Positions 32,583 through 42,607 of a stretch of 64,000 nt of DNA are shown piece after piece. The notes under the pieces were generated by a model that saw only the letters and a list, made by a program, of their open reading frames with translations, made no database searches and had not been told where the DNA came from. Origin of the DNA: Calliphora vicina (Eukaryota > Arthropoda > Insecta > Diptera > Calliphoridae); assembly GCF_958450345.1 (NCBI RefSeq), contig NC_088782.1, positions 99,168,358-99,232,357 of the forward strand, given 5' to 3'. Positions within the stretch are counted from its first letter, which is position 1; each line of letters starts with the position of its first letter. The position numbers and the translations under genes were made by a program.

Positions 32583-35500
32583 AGAAAATCTTGTGTAGAA
32601 CAACATTTTCTGTAGAAAATCTTGTGTAGAACAACATTTTCTGTAGAAAATCTTGTGTAGAACAACATTTTCTGTAGAAAATCTTGTGTAGAACAACATT
32701 TTCTGTAGAAAATCTTGTGAAGAACAACATTTTCTACAGAAAATCTTGTGTAGAACAACATTTTCTACAGAAAATCTTGTGTAGAACAACATTTTCTACA
32801 GAAAATCTTGTGTAGAACAACATTTTCTACAGAAAATCTTGTGTAGAACAACATTTTCTACAGAAAATCTTGTGTAGAACAACATTTTCTACAGAAAATC
32901 TTGTGTAGAACAACATTTTCTACAGAAAATCTTGTGTAGAACAACATTTTCTACAGAAAATCTTGTGTAGAACAACATTTTCTACAGAAAATCTTGTGTA
33001 GAACAACATTTTCTATAGAAAATCTTGTGTAGAACAACATTTTCTATAGAAAATCTTGTGTAGAACAACATTTTCTATAGAAAATCTTGTGTAGAACAAC
33101 ATTTTCTATAGAAAATCTTGTGTAGAACAACATTTTCTATAGAAAATCTTGTGTAGAACAACATTTTCTATAGAAAATCTTGTGTAGAACAACATTTTCT
33201 ATAGAAAATCTTGTGTAGAACAACATTTTCTATAGAAAATCTTGTGTAGAACAACATTTTCTATAGAAAATCTTGTGTAGAACAACATTTTCTATAGAAA
33301 ATCTTGTGTAGAACAACATTTTCTATAGAAAATCTTGTGTAGAACAACATTTTCTATAGAAAATCTTGTGTAGAACAACATTTTCTATAGAAAATCTTGT
33401 GTAGAACAACATTTTCTATAGAAAATCTTGTGTAGAACAACATTTTCTATAGAAAATCTTGTGTAGAACAACATTTTCTATAGAAAATCTTGTGTAGAAC
33501 AACATTTTCTATAGAAAATCTTGTGTAGAACAACATTTTCTATAGAAAATCTTGTGTAGAACAACATTTTCTATAGAAAATCTTGTGTAGAACAACATTT
33601 TCTATAGAAAATCTTGTGTAGAACAACATTTTCTATAGAAAATCTTGTGTAGAACAACATTTTCTATAGAAAATCTTGTGTAGAACAACATTTTCTATAG
33701 AAAATCTTGTGTAGAACAACATTTTCTATAGAAAATCTTGTGTAGAACAACATTTTCTATAGAAAATCTTGTGTAGAACAACATTTTCTATAGAAAATCT
33801 TGTGTAGAAACACATTCTCTATAGAAAATCTTGTGTAGAAACACATTCTCTATAGAAAATCTTGTGTATAACAATATTTTCTATAGAAAATCTTGTGTAT
33901 AACAATATTTTCTATAGAAAATCTTGTGTATAACAATATTTTCTATAGAAAATCTTGTGTATAACAATATTTTCTATAGAAAATCTTGTGTAGAACAACA
34001 TTTTCTATAGAAAATCTTGTGTAGAACAACATTTTCTACAGAAAATCTTGTGTAGAACAACATTTTCTACAGAAAATCTTGTGTAGAACAATATTTTCTA
34101 TAGAAAATCTTGTGTAGAACAACATTTTCTACAGAAAATCTTGTGTAGAACAACATTTTCTACAGAAAATCTTGTGTAGAACAACATTTTCTACAGAAAA
34201 TCTTGTGTAGAACAACATTTTCTACAGAAAATCTTGTGTAGAACAACATTTTCTACAGAAAATCTTGTGTAGAACAACATTTTCTACAGAAAATCTTGTG
34301 TAGAACAACATTTTCTATAGAAAAGCTTGTGTAGAACAACATTCTCTATAGAAAATCATGTGTATAACAATATTTTCTGTAGAAAATCTTGTCTATAACA
34401 ATATTTTCTATAGAAAATCTTATCTATAACAATATTTTCTATAGAAAATCTTGTGTATGACGATATTTTCTATAGAAAATCTTGTGTAGAACAACATTTT
34501 CTATAGAAAATCTTGTGTAGAACTACATTTTCTATAGAAAATCTTGTGTATAACAATATTTTCTGTAGAAAATCTTGTGTATAACAATATTTTCTGTAGA
34601 AAATCTTGTCTATAACAATATTTTCTATAGAAAATCTTGTCTATAACAATATTTTCTATAGAAAATCTTGTGTAGAACAACATTTTCTATAGAAAATCTT
34701 GTGTAGAACAACATTTTCTATAGAAAAGCTTGTGTAGAACAACATTCTCTATAGAAAATCATGTGTATAACAATATTTTCTGTAGAAAATCTTGTCTATA
34801 ACAATATTTTCTATAGAAAATCTTATCTATAACAATATTTTCTATAGAAAATCTTGTGTATGACGATATTTTCTATAGAAAATCTTGTGTAGAACAACAT
34901 TTTCTATAGAAAATCTTGTGTAGAACTACATTTTCTACAGAAAATATTGTTATACACAAGATTTTCTACAGAAAATATTGTTATACACAAGATTTTCTAT
35001 AGAAAATGTAGTTCTACACAAGATTTTCTATAGAAAATGTTGTTCTACACAAGATTTTCTATAGAAAATATCGTCATACACAAGATTTTCTATAGAAAAT
35101 ATTGTTATAGATAAGATTTTCTATAGAAAATATTGTTATAGACAAGATTTTCTACAGAAAATATTGTTATACACATGATTTTCTATAGAGAATGTTGTTC
35201 TACACAAGCTTTTCTATAGAAAATGTATAACAATATTTTCTATAGAAAATCTTGTCTATAACAATATTTTCTATAGAAAATCTTGTGTAGAACAATATTT
35301 TCTATAGAAAATCTTGTGTAGAACAATATTTTCTATAGAAAATCTTGTGTAGAACAATATTTTCTATAGAAAATATTTTGTGTAGAAAATCTTTAGTATA
35401 ACAATATTTGCTATAGAAAATCTTGAGTATGACGATATTTTCTATTGAAAATCTTGTATAGAACAATATTTTCTATAGAAAATCTTGAGTATCTTGTGTA

Positions 35501-36136
35501 TGACGATTTTTTCTATAGAAAATCTAGTGTAGGACAACATTTTCTATAGAAAATCTTGTGTAGAACAATATTTTCTATAGAAAATCTTGTGTAGAACAAT
35601 ATTTTCTATAGAAAATATTTTCTGTAGAAAATCTTGAGTATAACAATATTTTCTGTAGAAAATCTTGAGCATAACAATATTTTCTATAGAAAATCTATAG
35701 AAATATGTATGACGATATTTTCTATAGAAAATCTTGTATAGAACAATATTTTCTATAGAAAATCTTGTGTAGAACAATATTTTCTATAGCATATCTTGCG
35801 TAGAACAATATTTTCTATAGCAAGTCTTGCGTAGACCAATATTTTCTATAAACAATCTTGTGTATAACAATATTTTCTGTAGAAAATCTTAAGTATAGCG
35901 ATATTTTCTGTTGAAAATCTTGAGTGTAACATTTTTCTATAGAAAATAAAATAATTTTCGATAGAAAATCTTGTCTATAACTATATTTTTTGGACATGTT
36001 GTGTATAACAGTATTTTCTATAGAAAATCGTATGAAAAACAGCATTTTCTTTAAAAATCTTGTCTATTATAACAGCATTTTCTATAGAAAATCTCGTATT
36101 CAACAGCACTTTCTATAGACAATTTTGTGATAACAG
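32583..36136. repeat. Minisatellite, 31-bp palindromic unit, about 3.55 kb
   Basis: The unit is GAAAATCTTGTGTAGAACAA followed by CATTTTCTAYA. Each junction makes ATTTTCTATAGAAAAT, a perfect 16-bp palindrome. At a constant period of 31 this is about 115 units. Variants are grouped: CTGTAG units at the left, CTACAG from about 32720, CTATAG from about 33010, then mixed GTATAACAATA and CTATAACAATA units, with decay after 35350. Because 31 is not a multiple of three, long open frames appear on the minus strand (MLFYTRFS repeats); these are artefacts of the repeat. Confidence 0.97.
34940..35225 (-). repeat. Inverted block inside the minisatellite
   Basis: Here the units run in reverse (GAAAATATTGTTATACACAA, then GATTTTCTATAG). 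The order of rare variants (AGCTTG, CTCTATAG, CATGTG, CTTATCTATAAC, TATGACGATA, GAACTACA) is the reverse complement of the order at 34322-34600, and the same order is repeated forward at 34728-34935. This shows a multi-unit duplication followed by an inversion, giving a palindrome of several hundred bp around 34938. Confidence 0.9.
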
Positions 36137-36444
36137 ACGACTGTTTACAACATAAAGCTACAGTAATATTAAAATTTTAAGTACCTACTCTGGTGATGAA
36201 GAAAGTAATTTTTTAATACTATTTTAATACGGAACAAAAATATAATTTTCCATCCCTGTATATAAGATTAAAAGTAAATCTTAAAATAGGAGAACACATA
36301 TGGAACCGTAACAGCAAATCCAATATAGAATCGTTAACATAATCTGTTGAAATTTCATAAAATTTATAGAAATTGCAAACGGAATGACAAACTTACATAT
36401 ACATATGTATATAGCCTTGCCACTTATGATGAACGGTATTAAAA

Positions 36445-36544
36445 GAATTAAACACAACAATCGAACAAAAAGCTTTTTCTGAAATGTTTGTTATTTACTT
36501 TCATGTTTAAAACGGCTAAAAAAATAGAATAACAATATGGGAGT
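36445..36544. other. Spacer inside the pogo-like element
   Basis: About 100 bp between the DINE end and the CAAGGCGAAT MITE. Nothing recognised. Confidence 0.4.
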
Positions 36545-36734
36545 CAAGGCGAATTGTTTAGACAAGTGAACTGTCAATTCACTTGTGATTGTTGTGGCGA
36601 AAAATACAACAAACCCAAAAGCAAAAACAACAACAGGCAACTTTGACAGTTCGACTATCTTTTAACAAAAACAAAGTACCTGTTGCTTTTGTACATGTTG
36701 TAGTTCTCTCGTCACCTTTTATAGATTCGCCTTG
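36545..36734. mobile_element. CAAGGCGAAT MITE, copy 1 (hAT-like)
   Basis: It begins CAAGGCGAATTGTTTAGA and ends in the complement, GATTCGCCTTG. The flanks ATGGGAGT (36537-36544) and CTGGGAGT (36735-36742) agree at 7 of 8 bases, consistent with an 8-bp hAT-type duplication. The interior CAACAACAGGCAACTTTGAC is shared with copy 2 at 37227. Non-coding, 190 bp. Confidence 0.75.
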
Positions 36735-36861
36735 CTGGGAGTGGTTGCGTTGCTCAATTATTTGTTGACAATAGCAACAAACAACAACAAAAATGAAATA
36801 AGCGCAAACGCAACGTGCTCAAACAACGTGGTTGTTGTTTTTGTACAATATGTGTTCTGTG

Positions 36862-37167
36862 CAGTGTTACCATATGTCAAGTTTTCCCTTTTTAGTAAGG
36901 TTTTTGAGACGCAAAAAGTTTTATTTTTAAAAAAAAAAGTTTTTTTGGAAAATTGATATCAATAAGTTGAACCCATGATTTCAAAATGATAATCCCCAAA
37001 TTCATTCACTAAATGGGGAGATTGATTTGAATATATTGAAAGTGTCTCCAGCACTAAATTCACATAAATTATCTCAGTTTGATTACATATATGTATGAAT
37101 TGGGTTTTGTAATTTTGTATGTACTTAGAAATAAAAAGTTTTCTTCAAAAAATATATAGCAACACTG
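36862..37167. mobile_element. 306-bp hAT-type MITE with perfect 8-bp duplication
   Basis: The ends are CAGTGTTACCATAT and the complement of CAGTGTTGCTATAT. Both flanks are GTTCTGTG (36854-36861 and 37168-37175). The interior carries AATCCCCAAATTCATTC and ATGGGGAGATTGAT and is non-coding. Confidence 0.88.
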
Positions 37168-37226
37168 GTTCTGTGTACGCGTGAGAGAGTTGCTCTTTTG
37201 AGAACACATTATAAAAAGCTCTCTCT

Positions 37227-37454
37227 CAAGGCGAATTTATATAGCAGGTGGTGTTGATAATGTTGTTTGGATGTTTGAGCTGTCAATTATCCTGTGATTG
37301 TTGCGGCGAATGCTACAACAAACGTAAAAGTAACAAAAACAACAGGCAAACTTTGACAGCTTAAACCACATAAACAAAAACAAATTGCAAGTGGTTTTTG
37401 TAAATGTTGTACTTGTTGTAGAATCGACACCACCTGGTTTATAAATTCGCATTG
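37227..37454. mobile_element. CAAGGCGAAT MITE, copy 2
   Basis: It starts CAAGGCGAATTTATATAGCA then GGTGGTGTTGAT, and ends in the complement, with CGACACCACCTGGTTTATAA then ATTCGCATTG. The pairing extends about 35 bp. The interior matches copy 1 (TGTGATTGTTG, GGCGAA, CTACAACAAAC, CAACAGGCAAACTTTGACAG). The flanks do not show a clear duplication. Frames at 37237-37487 are shadows of this repeat. Confidence 0.75.
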
Positions 37455-37499
37455 CTGAAGCTTGACAAAAAAAACACATACATACAAATAAAGATTTGT

Positions 37500-37966
37500 T
37501 TGTGTTTTGGTTTTTTTGGTTATATCTCAGCCCAGGTCCAACTTACTATGGTCTTATATACGTCGATGCAAAGGTCTTTGAAATATCTATCATTAGATAT
37601 CCATATTGTCTATATTAATGACTTAGTAATCCAGATATAGGTCAAAAATAGGTAAAAAATCGAGGTTGTCCTTATATCTCAGCCATTTGTGGACCGATTT
37701 TCTCGATTTTAAATAGCAACCGAGCCGGAAGAATTCCGGAGATATTGATATATGAATCATGTATGTATGTTACTTGGGGGCTTCGGAAAGTTGATTTCAA
37801 CACACAGACGGACAGACGGACAGACGGACATGGCTATATCGATTCCGCTATCTATAACGATCCAGAATATATATACTTTATGGGGTCGCAAATGAAAAAT
37901 GTGGAAATTACAAACGGAATGACAAACTTATATATACCCTTGCCACTCATGGTGAAGGGTATAAAA
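37500..37966 (+). mobile_element. DINE-like element, subfamily C, 3' part
   Basis: It contains TTATATCTCAGCCATTTGTG, GACCGATTTTCTCGATTTTA, the GTCY tract as GACGGACAGACGGACAGACG at 37806-37828, the core ACATGGCTATATCGATTCCG, ATATATATACTTTATGGGGT, and the end GGTGAAGGGTATAAAA. No 5' hairpin was seen just upstream; its start may be the one at 32435 if the array and MITEs are later additions. Confidence 0.75.
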
Positions 37967-38213
37967 ACAAAATATTCCAATGCATAAAATAAATCAAAAT
38001 ATAACAAAAAATTCATAAAAATTAACAAAGCAATTTCAAAATAATAAAAAAGTGCATTTAGTTTTCAAAAAAGAAATCTGTGTTTTCCGTTTCTTGTTGT
38101 TTGTTCTCGCGTTATATAAAAATCGTGTATTTGAAAAAATGGTTACTAATTAGAGTTCGCGTTATATCGAATTCGTATAAATAAAGTACCTCGTAAATGG
38201 AGACTTACCTGTA

Positions 38214-38754
38214 GTAGTCCAACTATTTGACAACAGTATCTAACTCTATACATGTGTTAGTAAAAAAGTACCTAACTCTAAACATGTGTGAGTAACAAAA
38301 TTACACATGTGTTGGTAACTTTTAAATTTTCTACAGGCAACTGAGTTTTTGTTTTTACATAATTTTTTCTACTCACCACTTAGGTTTCTGACAACTGAGG
38401 AGAGTTTCCGCTCTATGTCTATTCTCTATGGTTCCTACTAACTTTTGGCCACAATTTTCAAATAAAAGTTAATGGTGAACGTATTTTTTCGTAAGCGGAT
38501 TCTTGGAATTATTTTTTATTTACAACATCAATCATGTTCATTCAGTATGAATCCATAAATGGTGATTGACTTCTGAAGCCAGCGCTACAAAAATATGTAT
38601 ATCATGGGAAAACAAAATTTTATGATAGTCGATTTAGTTATTTTTGTGATCAAGTTTCGAACAGAATAGTCTCTCATTATTAACCGATGGTGCAGTTAGT
38701 ATTTAACATAGCTACAAGTCATCGATATTGAGAATGAAACTGCTTTTCGTAATG
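38214..38754. other. Spacer with short ACATGTGTTAGTAA repeats
   Basis: CTAACTCTATACATGTGTTA, CTAACTCTAAACATGTGTGA and ATTACACATGTGTTGGTAAC occur in a row at 38230-38320. No gene recognised. Confidence 0.4.
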
Positions 38755-38762
38755 ACGAATAT

Positions 38763-39675
38763 TAGGGTGATCGTCGAATAGCCGGTTTTTTCTAAAAGTG
38801 TGTTTTCATGAGTTTTAGTGTATTAAAAACTTAAATAAACATTCAAAATTAAAAAAAAAACTTTTTAAAAGAAATACTCTATTTTAGAAGAGTTTTTATA
38901 TTTAGACAAATGTAACGAGAAATGGAAGGCCTGAAATCTAGCTCAATGCATTGTTATCTATATGTCCTACGAATACACTGAGTGAAAGATCATTTTCAAT
39001 ATATCATATACTCTAAAGCATTTAAACTGTGTTTATTCCTAAGAAATTATTTTAACCTTCAAAAGTTCTTCAAATTTACTGATGTTAACGATCTTCGGGT
39101 CAAATTTGACCCAAATAGAAAATATATATATTTTTTTTTGCGAATTTTTAAAAAAATCTAACGAAGTTAAATGTTAAATTCAAAATGGGTAAAATTGGGA
39201 AGACCTTATGAAGGATAAGAAAAACATTGCTTTGGTATTTATACTTGATTGTGCGTAACAAAATTCAAGATTTTTGCTCCAGGACAAATATGACCCAAAG
39301 ACCAAAGTCCAAAGAAGTTTATAGATATTTTTTTGCCAATTTGTTTTTCTAAAAACTTAACATAGTTGTTGACATTTGAAATTAAATAAAATTCATAAAA
39401 TATCAACCAATAAAAAAATTAAATATTAATTTCAAAATGGGGCAAATTTAAACCGAATACCTTGTGAAGGTTAAAAGAAGTAACCAAAATAGTTTTCACT
39501 AATATTTTAATATATAGAACTATTTTTCTTCTTATTTCTGGGCGTTTCAATATTTTACTAAAAAACCGGTTAACCGGTTATTATTTAAAGACCGAAACCG
39601 GTTTATATGAAATTGCAATTTTTCGAAGAAACCGAAAACCGGTTTCTAAATAATGTCGAAGAATCGATCACCCTA
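38763..39675. mobile_element. 913-bp hAT-type non-autonomous element
   Basis: It starts TAGGGTGATCG and ends in the exact complement CGATCACCCTA. The flanks are ACGAATAT (38755-38762) and GCGAATAT (39676-39683), 7 of 8 identical. The right subterminal region has several AACCGG/CCGGTT motifs, and AGCCGGTTTTTTCT lies in the left. GGGTCAAATTTGACCC, a 16-bp palindrome, is at about 39098-39113. No transposase. Confidence 0.8.
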
Positions 39676-40568
39676 GCGAATATACAGTTGATAAATAAAT
39701 ACCCACATAATAGATTCCTTTTTACCTAGTTTTGGATATTAAAATTATTGTCAGAGAATTAAATCGAAAATGTTTGTGTTTGGTCAAGAATATATTCCTA
39801 CAAATATTATAGAAATTTCTTTAATTGACTAAAGTTGAAGTCACTTTCTCTTACCAAAAGCAAAAAAATATAAAAATATTGTGTAATGAATTAAAAGAAA
39901 TCTATCTTAGACACCAACCACAATGTTGCTTACATATATTTTATAAGATTCTCAATTTATGTCAAAATGCAATATTTAGCCTAAAACTCACATGCTGAAT
40001 ATTTTAGAAAAATCGGTAAACTATAATATGTGCCCCTATGAAGCTAATGTTAAATTTTTGGAAAAAAATACCCTTCTTGAATTTTAATTGAAGGTGTTTA
40101 ATCGAACATCTTGCTAAAAACTTTATTTTCTACTTAATATAATTTACCTAAAAAACATTATGTATATAACCGGTTCAATTAAGTATTACAAATCGATATT
40201 CGGAATATCTTGAGAAGTGTTCTGAATTATTATTTTAATAACGAAAAGTATTCTGTATTATTTTTTTTTGTTAAGAATTTGGTTTTACGGGAGAACCTTT
40301 TATAAGAAAATTTTTGTAATAGACGTTCAAAATATTCTGAATTAATTTTTATTTAACAGTTTCGTGTTACGAGTTAGCATTTGTCTGATTAATATAAACC
40401 TCTCTATAAGAGGCCCCTATTAGTGATATTTCCCTATTAGTAGAATTTCCCTAAATTTGAGCTTTGACCTTCTAGAGTTGCATATGAGTTTTAGATCAAG
40501 TTGCAAAATAATCTGCCCAAATATGTTGAAAAATGTATGGCATGTGTGCTTGGCGTTGTGATCAGCAC
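39676..40568. other. AT-rich spacer
   Basis: About 0.9 kb, non-coding, no repeat termini paired. A 64-codon minus-strand frame at 40420-40614 overlaps the start of the next element and is not supported. Confidence 0.35.
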
Positions 40569-41756
40569 TAGGGTGGACCTTAATAAACGAAAGTTGGATT
40601 TTGGCCATTCTCACCCACTAGTTTGGTGAACATTAGTAAAAAAAATCATCCTGAAAAAATTTAAGATAATCGGTTGGGGTTAAGACGTGCCGCAAGCCCT
40701 CTGAAGTTTTGAGATGCATTTTTTTCAGTTTTTGTAAAAATTTTGCCATTAAAAAATTACTTTTCCAATTTAATTTAAGAAAATAGAAATGTGTACGCAA
40801 TTGTCTTTCTAATAAGACATAAAAAACAGAAATTGGTTAAAAAATTTTAAAGTTATTAAAAAATCGCCAGGCCATTAACGTGTCTTATGCAACTAGAAAG
40901 GTAGGAACAAAATTAACATATTTTGTGAAATATTAAAATAAAAGCTCATTTTTACTTAAAATATGTCCACATTTACTTGTATATGAGTTTTTGTCTTCGT
41001 AGGATACCGTTAACCTATTCTTAGGTATGAACAAAAAAATAATTTTTTTTTAACGGCAGTTTCAAAACTCCATTTTAAAATTTTTAAAAATTTTGTTAAA
41101 CAAATTTCAGAATTTTTTGATCAGCTCATTTGAATTTATTAAGAATATAATACGGAATAAAAATATGAAAAAATTATGAAATTATCTCTAATAGTTTTTT
41201 CGTAACATCGATTTAAATTTTGAAACTTTCGAGAAAACCCAATTATTTGGCCATTTTTGGGCGAATGAGCTCTATTTCCTTACTGGTATAAATTTTAAAT
41301 AAAGCATATTCAGAATATTATAGTCTAGATAATTCTTAATATACTCTGAAAGTTTTACTAAAATTGGAAAACGGTAAACCTTAAATCGTGAAGGTCAAAA
41401 GTAAAATTTTTCAATATTTGGAATTTCTCGTGGAAAGATAACGAAATGTTGTATATTTTTGGGCCGATTTTAACAAAAATATAACATAACCTCTAGTATT
41501 TATAATAACACCACAGTAATGGAAATTAGCCCTTAATGACACTTGGGGTTAAAATGACCCAAACTTTTAAAATCATAATTTTTTATGGTTTTAGAAGTTT
41601 GGGGTAATTTTAACCCCAAGTTATATTTTTGTTAAGTTTCAGTCTTAACCACAACCGATTTACCTAAAATTTTTTCAGGATGATTTTTTTACTAATGTTA
41701 ACCAAACTGGGTGGTAATGGATAAAATCCAACTTTCGTTTATTAAGGGCCACCCTA
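40569..41756. mobile_element. 1,188-bp hAT-like element related to the 5372-7804 foldback
   Basis: The left end TAGGGTGGACCTTAATAAAC and the right-end complement TAGGGTGGCCCTTAATAAAC pair over about 115 bp, through AAATCATCCTGAAAAAATTT. A clear 8-bp duplication was not seen. The interior (about 40720-41620) is homologous to one arm of the 5372-7804 foldback: it shares ACTTGTATATGAGTTTTTGT, CTTCGTAGGATACCGTTAAC and AAATCGTGAAGGTCAAA in the same order. The central CTTGGGGTTAAAATGACCC and its partner GGTAATTTTAACCCCAAG form a second, inner inverted repeat. Confidence 0.78.
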
Positions 41757-42134
41757 GTATACATATATATGTGTGGAAAAGAATACGTAAGGGTAAACTA
41801 CTTAAATTTGTTTAAAGGTGAGATGAAGGCTAATGCCTAATTTCGTGTATGAAGGTGTCTCCTCAAATCTGAAGGATATATAAGTAGAATTATTATAAAG
41901 ATAACCACTCAGTTAATGCAACAGAGATTATATATAGTTTAACGCTGGAACTGAACTAAGTTAGTCTAGGATTTTTTGCATCATATATTGAGTGTATGTC
42001 TTAAAAATGCGGGATTTTTTTTTAAATATTTAGCTTTTATTTTGAAACATTTGTACAATTTAAATTCTTTTAAAGTATTGGCAAGTATTTTTAGCTATGA
42101 ATTTTTCCCATCTTTCTGGCAACATATGGATTCC
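41757..42134. other. Spacer, nothing recognised
   Basis: Non-coding sequence between the hAT-like element and the mariner remnant. Confidence 0.35.
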
Positions 42135-42430
42135 GAGCCAAAAGAACTAGTCAACTTGTGAGGCCCAGAAATAATCAAGCAAATTTCGGATAGTCTGTTC
42201 TAAAATAGTATACGGACGGAGCAAGGTCGGGACTATAAAGCTGGTGAGGCAATGGTGGAGATTCAGAAGGTTGGACTTAATGTACGATCCCTTACACTTC
42301 GGGTTATCGTAATGGATCCAGCATTTCAGACATAAAAAATCTTCTTTCAAGGTCTCTCAGATTCAATTCGTATGGTTTTGAAATTGCTGCTTGAGTAGCT
42401 ATCAATGATTTCGCAAGTTCTTGTTAAGTT
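42135..42430 (-). pseudogene. mariner-family transposase remnant
   Basis: Minus-strand pieces in three frames: ELAKSLIATQAAISKPYELN, then LRDLERRFFMSEMLD, then CWIHYDNPKCKGSY, then PHQLYSPDLAPSVYYFR. These match mariner motifs in order: W-V-P-Y-E-L with R-R-F, then W-I-H-Y-D-N-P-K-R, then H-P-P-Y-S-P-D-L-A-P-S-D-Y. The block T-G-D-E-K-W with the first catalytic aspartate and most of the central domain have been deleted. The D of SPDLAP is kept, but the final D (APSD) is V here. Inactive. Confidence 0.8.
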
Positions 42431-42607
42431 TGACAACACTCTTCATGGAATTCTTTGTCTTCTTTATCAAAAAAACAAACCATCTCTCGCACGCTGAAAC
42501 CGATGGATCACATTCAGTAGCATAAGTTTTGGTTAAATTAAAGAAATAAAGCAAAAATAGTTATTGAAAAAGTGAGAATAAATGACAAAACGACACATAA
42601 TTTATTA
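42431..42607. other. Spacer
   Basis: Short non-coding stretch up to the next DINE start. The N-terminal part of the mariner remnant was not recognised in it. Confidence 0.35.

Larger units (their letters stand above)
32435..36444 (+). mobile_element. DINE-like composite containing a giant minisatellite
   Basis: It starts with the subfamily A hairpin end AAACAAGTAAGAGTACTATA and ATACCCTCCACC, and a truncated short unit ending GAGTATAAAA at 32582. The minisatellite follows at once. The far side, 36360-36444, is a subfamily C-type end: GAAATTGCAAACGGAATGAC, CCTTGCCACTTATGATGAAC, GGTATTAAAA. So the array sits between a 5' end of one subfamily and a 3' end of another. The GTCY and core parts are missing. 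Confidence 0.6.
32257..38211. mobile_element. TA-flanked pogo/Tigger-like element filled by later insertions
   Basis: The left end CAGGTAGGCCTCCGTTTACG and the right end, complement of CAGGTAAGTCTCCATTTACG, are flanked by TA on both sides (32255-32256, 38212-38213). What remains of the element is about 180 bp on the left (CGCGTTAAATCG) and about 240 bp on the right (CGCGTTATATCG, CGCGTTATATAAAAATCG). Everything between is younger: DINE pieces, the 31-bp minisatellite and several MITEs. The family assignment rests on the TIR style only. Confidence 0.7.

Noticed and set aside
32472..36045. Repetitive protein genes on the minus strand (MLFYTRFSxENVVLHKIF repeats)
   Set aside because: Openness follows from a stop-free 31-bp unit read over three frames. 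Several equivalent overlapping frames exist, no start context or splice structure was seen, and the frames end wherever a variant unit creates a stop.
32583..36136. CRISPR array (regular about 31-bp repeats)
   Set aside because: There are no unique spacers; the whole 31-bp unit repeats. The context is a eukaryotic transposon, so it is a minisatellite.
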